Assembly: GCA_002327725.1 (NCBI GenBank)
Contig: DCXP01000050.1
Coordinates: 1 to 22,902 of the forward strand
DNA length: 22,902 bases
Direction: 5' to 3'
From: Proteobacteria bacterium UBA2133
GTDB lineage: Bacteria; Pseudomonadota; Gammaproteobacteria; Arenicellales; UBA868
The notes beneath the pieces were generated by a model, which saw only the letters and a list, made by a program, of their open reading frames with translations, was not told the origin of the DNA and did not search any database. Positions 1-7,714 of this stretch are shown here, in pieces. How positions within the stretch are numbered: position 1 is the stretch's first letter; every line of letters starts with the position of its first letter. The position numbers and the translations under genes are program-made.

Positions 1-615
1 CAGGACCGCGGCAGACGCGATCGCCGGTTTCAAAAACGGCAGCAGAATGCGCCGGAATACCTGTACTCGCGTTGCCCCAAGATCAAGGGCTGCCTCCTCC
101 AGTCCCGTATCGAAACGCTGAAGCCGTGCCAGAAAGATCAGCATCGTATACGCCGAGATGAAGGTCGACTGACCGATGATGGTCAGAAAAAAACCGTCGT
201 AGAAAAATTCTGTTCCGAGGACCACCCGATCGATTCGTTCCCAGAAGATCAGGGTCGATATACCCAATACCACACCCGGCACCAGAATCGGGGCTATGGT
301 TATCGTATAAACGATAGATCGGGCGCGACGCTGTAACTGCGACAAGACCAAGGCACCGGCGAGACCAATGGGCACCGCCGCCAGAATAACACCCGCACCA
401 ATCATCAGGCTGTTGCTCAGGCCAGTCATGAGTTTATTGTCCTTGACCAGCACCTCGAACCACTCACCGGATACGCAGTCCCACGGCGAGACCGAGGGAA
501 ACGAAGAGCTATTGAAGGCGGTTGCCGACATAATGATCAGCGGTCCGAAGAGGTAGCCGAAAAAGAGCAATACGTAAAAGCCCATCGACAGGCGCTGTAC
601 CGTCTGCGCCCTCAT
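1..615 (-). CDS. Pot-family ABC transporter permease, second subunit (PotC-like), partial
   Basis: Inner-membrane permease of a spermidine/putrescine-type ABC importer. I translated it by hand: the frame is open from ATG at 613-615 to the left edge (205 codons), with the C-terminus outside the window. The protein starts MRAQTVQRLSMGFYV, followed by a first membrane segment (about residues 11-32), more hydrophobic segments near 65-90 and 100-122, and the EAA loop that docks on the ATPase (EEAALDLGATRVQVFRRI, about residues 173-190). Its ATG overlaps the stop of the upstream permease (ATGA), so the two are translationally coupled. Family assignment is firm. The substrate is inferred from the neighbouring taurine-type catabolic genes and is probably not a polyamine. 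Confidence 0.9.
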   Translation of the reverse strand, partial: MRAQTVQRLSMGFYVLLFFGYLFGPLIIMSATAFNSSSFPSVSPWDCVSGEWFEVLVKDNKLMTGLSNSLMIGAGVILAAVPIGLAGALVLSQLQRRARSIVYTITIAPILVPGVVLGISTLIFWERIDRVVLGTEFFYDGFFLTIIGQSTFISAYTMLIFLARLQRFDTGLEEAALDLGATRVQVFRRILLPFLKPAIASAAVL

Positions 616-1544
616 CTTCCGATTTCCCCGATCCGCACCTTGAATATACGCATGACCAGAAAAACAAATGCGATGCAGACAACAAGCAGGACAATCGCGT
701 AAGCCGACCCGCGCGGCCAGTTACTGCCGGTGTTAAACCACTGGTAGATAATCTGGGTAAACCAGAGACTGCTGGGGCCACCGATGATCTGCGGCAGCGC
801 CAACGCACCTGCGGTCAGCATAAAGACCATGGTGCAGCCGGAGGTAATTCCGGGCTTGGCAAAGGGGATCACGACCCGGTGGTGAATCCTCACCCACGAA
901 CTCCCAAGATCACGGGCCGCTTCGATCTGATTTTTATCGAGGGATTCAATCGCGTTGTAAAGGGGGAAAATCATGAGCAGGATGTAGGCGTAGCCCAGTC
1001 CCGCGTACAGCGCTACGTCCTCGCGGATAAAGTCAATCGGCTCATTAAGAATGCCGAGCGCCAGCAGTATCGCGTTGAGCGTCCCCTCCTCGCCGAAGAG
1101 AATCCGGAACGCGAAAGCTCTTAAGATCTCATTGACCCAGAACGGCACAATCAGGGCCAACACCATAAACCGGGCCCGGGCGCCCTTTGCCACCTGGGCG
1201 AGGTAATAGGCAATCGGGTAACAAATCGCCAGATCGAAGATCGTGACAAACACCGCCGCAATGATGGTGCGGAAGAAGACAGTGACATCGACGACATTAA
1301 ACGGATCCGGATTATTGGGACTCCCGTATAAAAGGAAATGGTAGTTGACCAGGGTATAAACATCTTCGGGCCCGCCCATCTTGGCAGGGTCCATGTGGTG
1401 CCAGTTGTGCCGGAAAGAAAAATCCAGCATCAACAGCTGCGGCAGGATGATCATCACCAGAATCCACAGCGTCACGGTGCCGAGCAGGTACACCGACAGA
1501 CCCACGCCGTTTCGCGAAGAGAACTGTTTGAGCCAGGAAATCAT
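612..1544 (-). CDS. Pot-family ABC transporter permease, first subunit (PotB-like)
   Basis: 310-residue inner-membrane permease, partner of the PotC-like subunit. It has a first transmembrane helix at about residues 16-40, a periplasmic stretch at about 41-85, then further membrane segments. The EAA motif (EAARDLGSSWVRIHHRVVIP) sits at about residues 212-231 and is the contact for the ATPase. Length is in the normal range for PotB-type permeases. It starts 15 bases after the ATPase stop and ends in a 4-base ATGA overlap with the next permease, so it belongs to one leftward operon. The sequence fits the polyamine/opine (CUT1-like) permease family. Substrate identity cannot be read from it; linkage to xsc and ald suggests an aminosulfonate. 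Confidence 0.93.
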   Translation of the reverse strand: MISWLKQFSSRNGVGLSVYLLGTVTLWILVMIILPQLLMLDFSFRHNWHHMDPAKMGGPEDVYTLVNYHFLLYGSPNNPDPFNVVDVTVFFRTIIAAVFVTIFDLAICYPIAYYLAQVAKGARARFMVLALIVPFWVNEILRAFAFRILFGEEGTLNAILLALGILNEPIDFIREDVALYAGLGYAYILLMIFPLYNAIESLDKNQIEAARDLGSSWVRIHHRVVIPFAKPGITSGCTMVFMLTAGALALPQIIGGPSSLWFTQIIYQWFNTGSNWPRGSAYAIVLLVVCIAFVFLVMRIFKVRIGEIGR

Positions 1545-1559
1545 TCTCGGCCCCGGGAT

Positions 1560-2654
1560 TTATTCCGCCGCCAGTTCACCCTTGGGCAGAACGATTGCGT
1601 TAGTCGTGGAGAAGCCGATGGTTAATTTTTCTCCCGGCTGGTAACGCGCCGGAGCACCATCGTTCATCACCGACATGCGCACAGCGCGTCCACCTTGGGT
1701 CTCAAGGACCAGGTGCCAGAAATGGCCTTCGAACTCCTGACTGACCAGCGTGACCTCTACCAGATTGCCCTGCTCACTTTCTTGGGCAAAAAATACCGAC
1801 TCCGGACGGACGAATACGATTGACTCATCTCCTACCGCCAACGCTGAGTGACTGGAGGTGCGCGCACTGAAAGTGCCGTCTGGGGTGTCGATCGTGGCCT
1901 CGGTTCCGTTGGCCGCAGTCAGTCTGCCCGGGAATGCGTTGTTACCCCCCACAAAAGAGGCCACGAAGGCAGTCTCCGGGTGATCGTATACCGTAGTGCT
2001 GTCAGAGACCTGATCAATCATACCCTGACGCATGACCGCAACACGGTCCGACATCGTCAATGCCTCACCCTGGTCATGGGTGATGTAAATGAAGGTAATC
2101 CCTGCCCGCTGCTGGATCGCGCGCAGCTCGGTACGCATATGCTGGCGCAATTTCAGATCCAGTGCCGAAAGCGGTTCATCGAGCAAAAGCACCTCGGGTT
2201 CCGCGCACAGGGCCCGCGCGACAGCGACACGCTGCTTCTGCCCACCCGACAATTCATCCACCCGCTTGTTGCCCTGCCCGGGTAGCGCCACCAGTTCAAG
2301 AAGTTCGTCGGCACGCTTTAGACGCTGCTGTTTGCTTTCCCCCCGGACCTCCAAAGCAAAGGAGATATTTTCCCAAACGCTCATCAGCGGAAAAAGCGCC
2401 AGGTTCTGAAAAATCAGCGCGGTCGGCCGCCGGTTCGCCTCAATACCCGCCATATCCCGTCCGCCGATCAGTACCCGGCCTTCGCTCAGTTCCTGGAATC
2501 CGGAGATGGTACGCAAAAGGGTGGTTTTACCGCAGCCCGAAGGACCCAGAAAACTGAAGAACTCACCGCCCTGGATCGTCAGACTGGCGTCCCGCACGGC
2601 AGTGAAATCCCCAAACCGTACCGAGACATTCTCAAGTTGTACGTCAGCACTCAT
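1560..2654 (-). CDS. Pot-family ABC transporter ATP-binding protein (PotA-like)
   Basis: Cytoplasmic ATPase that powers the importer. All ABC signatures are visible in the 364 residues: Walker A GPSGCGKTT (37-45), Q-loop Gln83, signature LSGGQ (135-139), Walker B LLLDEP (156-161), D-loop SALD, and switch His193. A C-terminal TOBE-type regulatory domain follows from about residue 240. Length matches PotA-type ATPases (360-380). It follows the binding-protein gene after 140 bases that contain a strong stem-loop with a T-run, so its expression may be lower than that of the binding protein. The permease starts 15 bases downstream. No strong Shine-Dalgarno precedes the ATG; the chosen start agrees with the family N-terminus. 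Confidence 0.95.
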   Translation of the reverse strand: MSADVQLENVSVRFGDFTAVRDASLTIQGGEFFSFLGPSGCGKTTLLRTISGFQELSEGRVLIGGRDMAGIEANRRPTALIFQNLALFPLMSVWENISFALEVRGESKQQRLKRADELLELVALPGQGNKRVDELSGGQKQRVAVARALCAEPEVLLLDEPLSALDLKLRQHMRTELRAIQQRAGITFIYITHDQGEALTMSDRVAVMRQGMIDQVSDSTTVYDHPETAFVASFVGGNNAFPGRLTAANGTEATIDTPDGTFSARTSSHSALAVGDESIVFVRPESVFFAQESEQGNLVEVTLVSQEFEGHFWHLVLETQGGRAVRMSVMNDGAPARYQPGEKLTIGFSTTNAIVLPKGELAAE

Positions 2655-2745
2655 GGATCATAGGCCCGACATATGCCTTGCCCAGGTCGGGGACGCCTCA
2701 CCACAGACAAGGCCCGGCCCCGTCGGTGGCCGGTAAGAAACCAAT

Positions 2746-2780
2746 CAAAGAAAGGGGCCCCGGCACCGGCCGGGAGCCCC
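2746..2780 (-). terminator. Stem-loop with T-run between binding-protein and ATPase genes (attenuating terminator)
   Basis: Read on the minus strand, GGGGC-T-CCCGGC pairs with GCCGGG-GCCCC around a CGGT loop: 11 base pairs with one bulged T, spanning 2780-2754. TTTCTTTG follows directly. It starts about 15 bases after the binding-protein stop and lies about 100 bases before the ATPase start. In ABC import operons such structures commonly reduce read-through or stabilise the upstream mRNA, so that the binding protein is made in excess. The broken T-run suggests partial termination. Confidence 0.7.
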
Positions 2781-2794
2781 GTTGCCTTGTATTA

Positions 2795-3967
2795 TCAGGC
2801 GTTTACGAACTTGTTGCGATACTCTGTCCGAACGTCTGCATACCACTGTGGCTCTTTCGGCCACGGCCAGAGATTGGCCAAGGAGTCGCCTGGATAAACC
2901 GACCCGAACATCGTCCCATAGTTGGAACTGGCGAACTGGTCTGCGCCCAGTACCGCGGAGTTGTAGCCATGACCGCCCCAGCCGTCTACACCGCCGCCGT
3001 CAATTGACTTGCCTGCAGGGTCCGGCTCAAAACAGTAGTCAATAAACGCATACACGGCATCGATATCGGCTGCCGCCTTGGACAGAGACATACCATCAAC
3101 CCAGGCCAGAGAGCCTTCCACTGGAGCACGGTACTGCACGGGATCGCCGTTCTGCATCAGGGTAATCGGCGGACCATCCCAGGTCTGACCAACCACAACA
3201 CCCTGGTTCATCAAACCATTTTTCTGGGTATCCGCATCGTTCCAGAACAGTTTCACCTGTTTTTTGTTGGCGATGCAGAAGTCAGTGACCGCCTGCCAGG
3301 TATTGCGCATGGTCTGCTCGTCAGCATAAGCCGCACGCATGGCACCGGGATCCAGCGCACCCGTGGTTTCGAGGTACAGGCCCGCTCCCAACATTCCCGA
3401 ATGCGGACGCATCATGGTCTTACCCGCCATGTCGGGCTGCCAGATGTCGCCGTAACTCGGCATCTCACCATCCCTCGGGGGGGTCCATTTATCCGTACGC
3501 CAGGCAACGCCCTCGGTTCCCCAGATATGCGGCAGCCAGTGCGAGCCATTACCGCCGAAGTTCCACTCGTCGTCACCAACGCGCAACATGGCGGGGTTGA
3601 CATTGCTGAGGTTCTTGATACGACCATAATCAAAAGGCGTCAGCAGACCCAGCGGTTCCCACTGCAGCGAACGCATGTTGGTCGGGCTGCAGATATCAAA
3701 ACCCTTACCCTTGGTCGCCTTCATCTTGTTCAGGATTTCTTCATTGGATCCGATCCCGGTGTAATTCACCGAGATACCGGTTTTCTCCTTGAACGCATTG
3801 AGAAAACCCGGCGGCAGATAGTCCGACCACATCAGGACATTGACCTGCCCGGCTGCAGCCAGCACCTCCCGGCTGATGATCCAGGGCCCGACTGCCGCAG
3901 CAGTCGACACCGCCGCGGACCGTTTTACAAATGACCTTCGACTATGATTGAGTTTATCGTCTAACAC
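2795..3967 (-). CDS. Pot-family periplasmic substrate-binding protein with Tat signal (PotD-like)
   Basis: Solute-binding protein of the importer, 390 residues. I place the start at a GTG (3965-3967) because AGGAGG lies 5 bases upstream and the protein then begins with a proper signal peptide. A longer in-frame reading to 4084 has no comparable ribosome site. The N-terminus has a twin-arginine motif (SRRSFVK, residues 9-15), a hydrophobic stretch and a likely cleavage after VLAAA (about 39), so export is probably by Tat in folded form. The mature part resembles PotD: MWSDYLPP (46-53) matches the WTEYVPP segment of E. coli PotD, and AWVD (288-291) matches its amine-contacting FWMD. Other ligand positions cannot be aligned confidently by eye. 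The true ligand is inferred to be taurine or a related aminosulfonate. Confidence 0.9.
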   Translation of the reverse strand: MLDDKLNHSRRSFVKRSAAVSTAAAVGPWIISREVLAAAGQVNVLMWSDYLPPGFLNAFKEKTGISVNYTGIGSNEEILNKMKATKGKGFDICSPTNMRSLQWEPLGLLTPFDYGRIKNLSNVNPAMLRVGDDEWNFGGNGSHWLPHIWGTEGVAWRTDKWTPPRDGEMPSYGDIWQPDMAGKTMMRPHSGMLGAGLYLETTGALDPGAMRAAYADEQTMRNTWQAVTDFCIANKKQVKLFWNDADTQKNGLMNQGVVVGQTWDGPPITLMQNGDPVQYRAPVEGSLAWVDGMSLSKAAADIDAVYAFIDYCFEPDPAGKSIDGGGVDGWGGHGYNSAVLGADQFASSNYGTMFGSVYPGDSLANLWPWPKEPQWYADVRTEYRNKFVNA

Positions 3968-4093
3968 TTTATCCTCCTGATTGGTTTTGCGTGTCCAGTA
4001 GTGTCTTTTCCCGGACTCAATACCCGGGTCCAAAAACGCCTTGGTTTCTGAGTTGCTCTGCCCGATCCACCAGACGGAACGCAACAGAGTCTT

Positions 4094-4106
4094 GAACCTT
4101 AATATA
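4094..4106 (-). promoter_or_regulatory. Possible promoter -10 for the transporter operon
   Basis: A TATATT hexamer at 4101-4106 (minus strand) lies in the 263-base gap between the aminotransferase stop and the binding-protein GTG. It would give a leader of roughly 130 bases. No good -35 is visible at standard spacing. The transporter may instead be read through from the aminotransferase promoter. Confidence 0.25.
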
Positions 4107-4230
4107 GGATTATTTCACTAATGTTGCATTGGCATTCTAACCCGAAGTCCGGCATTCAGCGCGACGCGTCTTTTCTCCCTCGGGCCCCAGAATCTGCTGT
4201 TTGAACCTCCCGATCGGGTGGCGATTTCGG

Positions 4231-5541
4231 TCAGTATTCTGCCAGGGTAGCGCGGATTACCTCACAGATTCTGTCGACATGGTGGCGCTCGCATACCAGC
4301 GGCGGCGCCACCAGCGCGGCATCTCCGGTCATCTTGATATGTAACCCATTCTTGAATAGACGCTTCTGGAAATCCAGCCCGCGAACACCGGGGTTACCCA
4401 TCGGCTCAAGGTCGATTCCCGCGAAGAGGCCGTAACCGCGGATATCAGTCACCAGCGGAATGTCGCTCAAGGCAAACACCTGGTCCAGAAAATAGTCGGA
4501 TAGTTCAGCGGCACGCCCGATCAGGTTTTCTTTTTCGAAAATATCCATCGTCGCAATGCCGGCGGCACAGGCACCCGGGTGTGCCGAGTAGGTATAGCCG
4601 TGGAAGAACTCAATGACCCCCTCGGCGGAACTGTCCATGATGGCATCGTATACCTTGTCGCTGACGGCAGCCGCGCCCATCGGCTGGGCGGCGTTGGTCA
4701 GGGCCTTCGCCATCGTCATGATGTCGGGCGTGACCCCGAATGCCTGAGCCGCGAAGGGTGAGCCCAGTCGGCCGAAGCCGCAGATCACCTCATCAAAGAC
4801 CAGCAGGATACCGTGGTCATCACAGATCTGACGCAGTCTTTCAAGGTAGCCCTTGGGTGGAACGAGACAACCCGTCGACCCGGCAACCGGTTCGACAATA
4901 CAGGCAGCGATGGTGTCCGGCCCGTAGTTCATGGCGATCCGCAGCAGGTCATCGGCCAGTTCCAGGCCCTCATTCGGTTGACCCTTAACAAACCGGTTTT
5001 CCGGCAGCCAGGTGTGACGCATATGGACTACCCCGGGGATACCCGGGCCGAAGGCCTGGCGGTTCTTGATCATGCCGCTTAAGGAGACACCCGCCATGTT
5101 CACCCCGTGATAGGCCCTCTCTCGGGAGACAAAGCGCTGGCGCTGGCCCTCGCCACGGGCATAGTGGTAGGCATAAGCCACCTTCATAGCCGTATCGACA
5201 GCCTCGGATCCGGAATTGCCGAAAAAGATATGATCAAGGCCGCTGGGCGTGAGTTTCGCCACCCGGCGAGCAAACTCGAAAGACAAGGGTTGTGCCAGTT
5301 GGAATGGGGGCACATAGGCGGAGGCCTTGAGCTGGTCATGCACCGCCTGTGCGATCTCGGGCCGGCTGTGGCCCGCAGCGCAGCAGAAAAGCCCGGAGGA
5401 CCCATCCAGAATCCGCTCCTCGGCATCGTTATACATATAGACACCTTCACTGCGAACGACAATCCGGGGGTCGGCTTTGAAGTCCCGGTTGGAAGTGAAG
5501 GGCATCCAGTAGTTCTCGAGGAATTCCGGGTCGTATTTCAT
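4231..5541 (-). CDS. tpa: Class III omega-amino acid:pyruvate aminotransferase, probable taurine (or hypotaurine):pyruvate aminotransferase
   Basis: Cytoplasmic PLP enzyme of 436 residues, related to beta-alanine/omega-amino acid:pyruvate transaminases (N-terminal YWMPFTSNRDFKADPR). PLP-site features: phosphate-binding GNSGSEA (108-114), Tyr144-His145-Gly146 stacking the ring, Glu217, Asp250 (FDEV) and Schiff-base Lys279 (MAKALTN). At the position of the substrate-switch arginine of many relatives, this protein has Lys403 (HIKMTGD). Beside xsc and ald the natural reaction is taurine + pyruvate to sulfoacetaldehyde + alanine. Hypotaurine or another omega-amine is possible, since the family is broad. 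AAGGG lies about 7 bases before the ATG. It diverges from xsc across 288 bases with a shared inverted motif. The symbol rests on context; the family is certain. Confidence 0.8.
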   Translation of the reverse strand: MKYDPEFLENYWMPFTSNRDFKADPRIVVRSEGVYMYNDAEERILDGSSGLFCCAAGHSRPEIAQAVHDQLKASAYVPPFQLAQPLSFEFARRVAKLTPSGLDHIFFGNSGSEAVDTAMKVAYAYHYARGEGQRQRFVSRERAYHGVNMAGVSLSGMIKNRQAFGPGIPGVVHMRHTWLPENRFVKGQPNEGLELADDLLRIAMNYGPDTIAACIVEPVAGSTGCLVPPKGYLERLRQICDDHGILLVFDEVICGFGRLGSPFAAQAFGVTPDIMTMAKALTNAAQPMGAAAVSDKVYDAIMDSSAEGVIEFFHGYTYSAHPGACAAGIATMDIFEKENLIGRAAELSDYFLDQVFALSDIPLVTDIRGYGLFAGIDLEPMGNPGVRGLDFQKRLFKNGLHIKMTGDAALVAPPLVCERHHVDRICEVIRATLAEY

Positions 5542-5571
5542 GATTTTTCCCTTAACAAACTCGGCTAAGAT

Positions 5572-5585
5572 GGTGGTGTCAACAG
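5572..5585 (-). promoter_or_regulatory. Candidate operator, left copy of inverted 14-mer
   Basis: CTGTTGACACCACC read on the minus strand, continuing ATC. It begins 7 bases after a perfect TATAAT, so it covers roughly +2 to +15 of the predicted aminotransferase transcript, a position typical of a repressor site. The identical 14-mer occurs on the plus strand at 5739-5752 before xsc. Confidence 0.5.
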
Positions 5586-5592
5586 GCGAAGA

Positions 5593-5598
5593 ATTATA
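5593..5598 (-). promoter_or_regulatory. Predicted -10 element for the aminotransferase gene
   Basis: A perfect TATAAT on the minus strand, 52 bases before the ATG. No convincing -35 is present at 16-18 bases spacing, as expected for a promoter that needs an activator. The predicted start of transcription is near 5586. Confidence 0.45.
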
Positions 5599-5726
5599 TG
5601 ATACCCGGTTTCCCAGTCGCTCATCGGCTCACCACACAGGCAGGCGCGCGAGTGGGCCGAAGGCGTACTCTATTGCCGACGGCAGGTGGCAACCATCATT
5701 GACCACATAACTCGCGATGGCGGGCC

Positions 5727-5752
5727 GATACTGGGTAACTGTTGACACCACC
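5727..5752 (+). promoter_or_regulatory. Candidate xsc promoter/operator, right copy of inverted 14-mer
   Basis: CTGTTGACACCACC (5739-5752), followed by GTC, is identical to the left copy in opposite orientation. GATACT (5727-5732) could be a weak -10 lying 6 bases before it, nearly the same geometry as on the left. Alternatively the internal TTGACA (5742-5747) could act as a -35 for xsc, but the hexamer 17 bases on (TTTTCC) is poor. I favour an operator shared by both divergent promoters. Confidence 0.45.
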
Positions 5753-5829
5753 GTCACGCCCATCTTTTCCGACATCAGGCTCGCGCTGGCCGACTGTGCC
5801 GGCAAGGTCGAATTACAGGAGCGAAGTTA

Positions 5830-7608
5830 ATGAAAATGACTACCGAAGAGGCGTTTGTCAAAGTCCTGCAGATGCACGGCATTGAACATGCGTTTGGCAT
5901 TATCGGATCAGCGATGATGCCGATTTCGGATCTGTTTCCGGCAGCGGGGATCAAATTCTGGGACTGCGCCCATGAGTGCAACGCGGGCATGAGTGCCGAT
6001 GGCTACACCCGTGCTTCAGGCAGGATGAGTATGGCCATCGCCCAGAACGGGCCCGGCATCACCAACTTCGTGACTCCGGTCATGACCGCCTACTGGAACC
6101 ACACGCCGCTCCTGCTGGTAACCCCCCAGGCTGCAAACAAAACCATTGGCCAGGGAGGATTTCAGGAGGTCAAACAGATGGCCATTTTTCAGGATCTGGT
6201 CTGCTATCAGGAAGAAGTGCGCGACCCGACCCGGATTGCCGAAGTGCTGAACCGGGTCATCGAAAAAGCCCGCAGGGGTTCGGCACCGGCACAGATTAAC
6301 GTGCCGCGGGATTTCTGGACCCAGGTCATTGATATTGAACTCCCCCAGATCATCGGTATTGAGCGTTCCCCCGGCGGTGCGGATTCGATTGCCCGGGCGG
6401 CAGGGCTTCTCTCGGAGGCCCAATTCCCCGTGATCCTGAACGGGGCGGGTGTCATCCTGGGCGGTGCTATCGAAGCGTCCACAGCACTCGCCGAAAAACT
6501 TGGCGCCCCGGTGTGCTGCAACTACCAGCATAACGATGCCTTCCCGGGTTCACACGCGTTGTCGGTCGGCCCCCTTGGCTACAACGGATCCAAAGCCGCA
6601 ATGGAACTCATTGCACAGGCCGACGTTGTGCTGGCACTGGGAACACGGCTCAATCCTTTCTCCACCCTGCCGGGCTACGGAATCGATTACTGGCCGAAGG
6701 ATGCGCGGCTGATTCAGGTGGATATCAATGCTGACCGGATCGGTCTCACCAAACGGGTTGAAGTTGGCATCCAGGGGGATGCAAGGCGGGTCGCCGAACA
6801 GCTTCTTGAGCAGTTGGCACCGAATGCAGGAGACTCAGGCCGGAACACCCGGCTTGCCGAGATTGCCCGCAGCAAGAATGCCTGGGCGGAAGAACTCGCC
6901 ACCATGGATCACGAGGATGATGACCCGGGAACCACCTGGAACCAGCGCTCACGCGACAGTCAGCCTGAGCGGATGTCTCCGCGCCAGGCCTGGCGGGCCA
7001 TTATGGCAGCGCTGCCGCGGGAGGCGATCATCTCCTCGGATATCGGCAACAACTGCGCTATCGGCAATGCCTACCCAAGTTTCGAGACGGGCCGCAAATA
7101 TCTTGCGCCTGGACTTTTCGGGCCCTGCGGCTACGGATTCCCGTCAATCTTGGGTGCCAAGATCGGCTGCCCGGACACACCCGTCATCGGCTTTGCCGGA
7201 GATGGCGCCTTCGGTATCTCCATGAACGAAATGACCGCCTGTGGCCGCAACGAATGGCCGCCGATCACCATGATTATTTTCCGGAACTACCAGTGGGGAG
7301 CGGAAAAACGCAACACCACCCTCTGGTACGAGGATAACTTCGTGGGGACCGAACTGAACCTTGGCGTTAAGTACGCCGAAGTGGCCAAAGCCTGCGGGGT
7401 CAACGGTGTCAAGGTCGAAACGGCAGAGGCGCTCACCGAGGCTCTGAATACCGCCATCGACGAGCAGATGAACCAGAACATTACGACCTTCATCGAAGTC
7501 GTCCTGAACCAGGAACTGGGGGAACCCTTCCGGCGGGATGCGATGAAGGCACCGGTCGCCGTTGCCGGGATCAACCGGTCAGATATGCGCACCCAGCAGG
7601 TAAGTTGA
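5830..7608 (+). CDS. xsc: Sulfoacetaldehyde acetyltransferase
   Basis: Thiamine-diphosphate enzyme (592 residues, normal for Xsc) that converts sulfoacetaldehyde and phosphate to acetyl phosphate and sulfite, breaking the C-S bond in taurine catabolism. The start MKMTTEEAFVKVLQ is the family's typical N-terminus, and AGGAG sits 8 bases before the ATG. The cofactor-activating glutamate is probably Glu49 (AHECNAG). IAQNGPGITNFVTP and PQAANKTIGQGGFQE are strongly Xsc-like segments. The ThDP/Mg motif begins GDGAFGIS (457-464) and runs to the FRNYQWGAEKRN segment. It diverges from the aminotransferase and is followed 106 bases later by ald. No phosphate acetyltransferase gene is next to it, so acetyl phosphate must be handled by an enzyme encoded elsewhere. 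Confidence 0.97.
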   Translation: MKMTTEEAFVKVLQMHGIEHAFGIIGSAMMPISDLFPAAGIKFWDCAHECNAGMSADGYTRASGRMSMAIAQNGPGITNFVTPVMTAYWNHTPLLLVTPQAANKTIGQGGFQEVKQMAIFQDLVCYQEEVRDPTRIAEVLNRVIEKARRGSAPAQINVPRDFWTQVIDIELPQIIGIERSPGGADSIARAAGLLSEAQFPVILNGAGVILGGAIEASTALAEKLGAPVCCNYQHNDAFPGSHALSVGPLGYNGSKAAMELIAQADVVLALGTRLNPFSTLPGYGIDYWPKDARLIQVDINADRIGLTKRVEVGIQGDARRVAEQLLEQLAPNAGDSGRNTRLAEIARSKNAWAEELATMDHEDDDPGTTWNQRSRDSQPERMSPRQAWRAIMAALPREAIISSDIGNNCAIGNAYPSFETGRKYLAPGLFGPCGYGFPSILGAKIGCPDTPVIGFAGDGAFGISMNEMTACGRNEWPPITMIIFRNYQWGAEKRNTTLWYEDNFVGTELNLGVKYAEVAKACGVNGVKVETAEALTEALNTAIDEQMNQNITTFIEVVLNQELGEPFRRDAMKAPVAVAGINRSDMRTQQVS

Positions 7609-7714
7609 GTCTTGAGTCGCAGAAGAGCCTCTGGGGGATTTCCCTGCTGGCGCGTTTTACCCGTGCGGGCAAAGTCTGTTGCCTTTTCTTCAAAATTCAT
7701 TCGGAGAGACTGAC

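Noticed and set aside
3968..4084. 39-codon N-terminal extension of the binding protein
   Set aside because: It places the Tat motif about 48 residues in, has no ribosome site, and the internal GTG has AGGAGG at ideal spacing.
5577..5582. TTGACA in the left 14-mer as a -35 for the aminotransferase
   Set aside because: The transcript would then start about 6 bases before the ATG, leaving no room for the visible AAGGG ribosome site; an operator reading fits better.
6016..6531. 171-codon minus-strand frame inside xsc
   Set aside because: Antisense shadow of the xsc ThDP enzyme; no independent support.
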